This document shows positions 63,866 through 64,000 of a DNA stretch of 64,000 nucleotides, in pieces. The first letter of the stretch is position 1; each line of letters starts with the position of its first letter. The DNA comes from Inquilinus limosus (GTDB lineage: Bacteria > Pseudomonadota > Alphaproteobacteria > DSM-16000 > Inquilinaceae): contig NZ_NHON01000023.1 of the NCBI RefSeq assembly GCF_002195995.1, forward strand, positions 1 to 64,000, read 5' to 3'. Both the position numbers and the translations under genes were made by a program. The notes under the pieces were generated by a model. The model saw only the letters and a list, made by a program, of their open reading frames with translations. It ran no database searches and was not told where the DNA came from.

Positions 63866-64000
63866 ATGAACCAGCCCCCCATCGCCCCGCCGCTCTCCGC
63901 CTACCGGGCGCAGCATGTCCTGTGGTCGGTCGAGGGCAAGGTGGCCACGATCACCCTGAACCGGCCGGAGCGGAAGAACCCGCTGACCTTCGACAGCTAT
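63866..64000 (+). CDS. Enoyl-CoA hydratase/isomerase family protein, cut by window edge
   Basis: Only the first 45 codons are present. They begin [18 protein letters not shown] and continue into [20 protein letters not shown], the typical crotonase-fold opening with the LNRPE-x-x-N motif. The rest lies beyond the window. It is next to the SDR gene and likely acts with it on acyl-CoA intermediates. Confidence 0.88.
   Translation, partial: MNQPPIAPPLSAYRAQHVLWSVEGKVATITLNRPERKNPLTFDSY

Overview
The window is about 70 percent GC. Genes are tightly packed, often with 1-4 base overlaps, and ABC importers, FMN-dependent sulfonate enzymes, Gfo/Idh/MocA oxidoreductases and short dispersed palindromic repeats are abundant. 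This fits the chromosome of a metabolically versatile alphaproteobacterium, probably of the Rhodospirillales/Azospirillales (Inquilinus-like) type. The taxonomic guess is inference from gene style; no rRNA or tRNA was seen. Sixty-seven protein genes are supported, the last cut by the right edge.

Layout. 0.2-1.4 kb: AlkB-like dioxygenase and LysE exporter. 1.4-10.7 kb: a dipeptide/oligopeptide ABC importer split over two divergent units. The permeases and binding protein run leftward; a ROK regulator, an M81 (MlrC-like) metallopeptidase, CutC and the two ATPases run rightward. 10.9-14.3 kb: 6-phosphogluconate dehydrogenase, an esterase, a 50-residue protein and an atypical SDR. 14.4-23.9 kb: organosulfonate acquisition and desulfonation (SsuA/B/C/D-like proteins, a flavin reductase, a DszC/SfnB-like flavoprotein), plus a divergent unit with two more SsuA-like proteins and a class II aldolase. 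24.1-27.6 kb: amidase, VOC protein, WYL regulator, SDR. 27.7-31.1 kb: two-component system, MipA/OmpV outer-membrane protein and two tiny membrane proteins.

31.1-45.8 kb is the most system-like part. A TetR regulator sits between a leftward five-gene catabolic operon (Gfo/Idh, DUF993, enolase superfamily, sugar-phosphate isomerase, Gfo/Idh) and a rightward operon (family-1 sugar-binding protein, two permeases, two Gfo/Idh enzymes, a divergent uronate isomerase). Two almost identical 16-bp operators, GTAACCA-AC-TGGTTAC, lie at the heads of the two units and suggest one regulon for an unidentified sugar or sugar acid.

46.0-53.5 kb: AI-2E family permease, exported beta-rich protein, 17-repeat Sel1 protein, unknown protein, dienelactone hydrolase-SnoaL fusion, MarR regulator. 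53.7-57.2 kb: monocarboxylate-type SSS symporter with its DUF3311 partner, and an ABC-2 exporter. 57.3-59.2 kb: overlapping DUF1801-AraC-VOC-DUF1801 genes. 59.2-62.9 kb: MacAB-like export operon with a divergent TetR gene and operator. 63.1 kb to the edge: SDR and enoyl-CoA hydratase, preceded by a site resembling the MarR operator at 53 kb.

At least six families of 90-150 bp palindromic repeats (called A-F here) occupy intergenic gaps. Several touch coding sequence: one copy lies at the start of an oppF-like gene, and both copies of family C supply the last base of a neighbouring stop codon.
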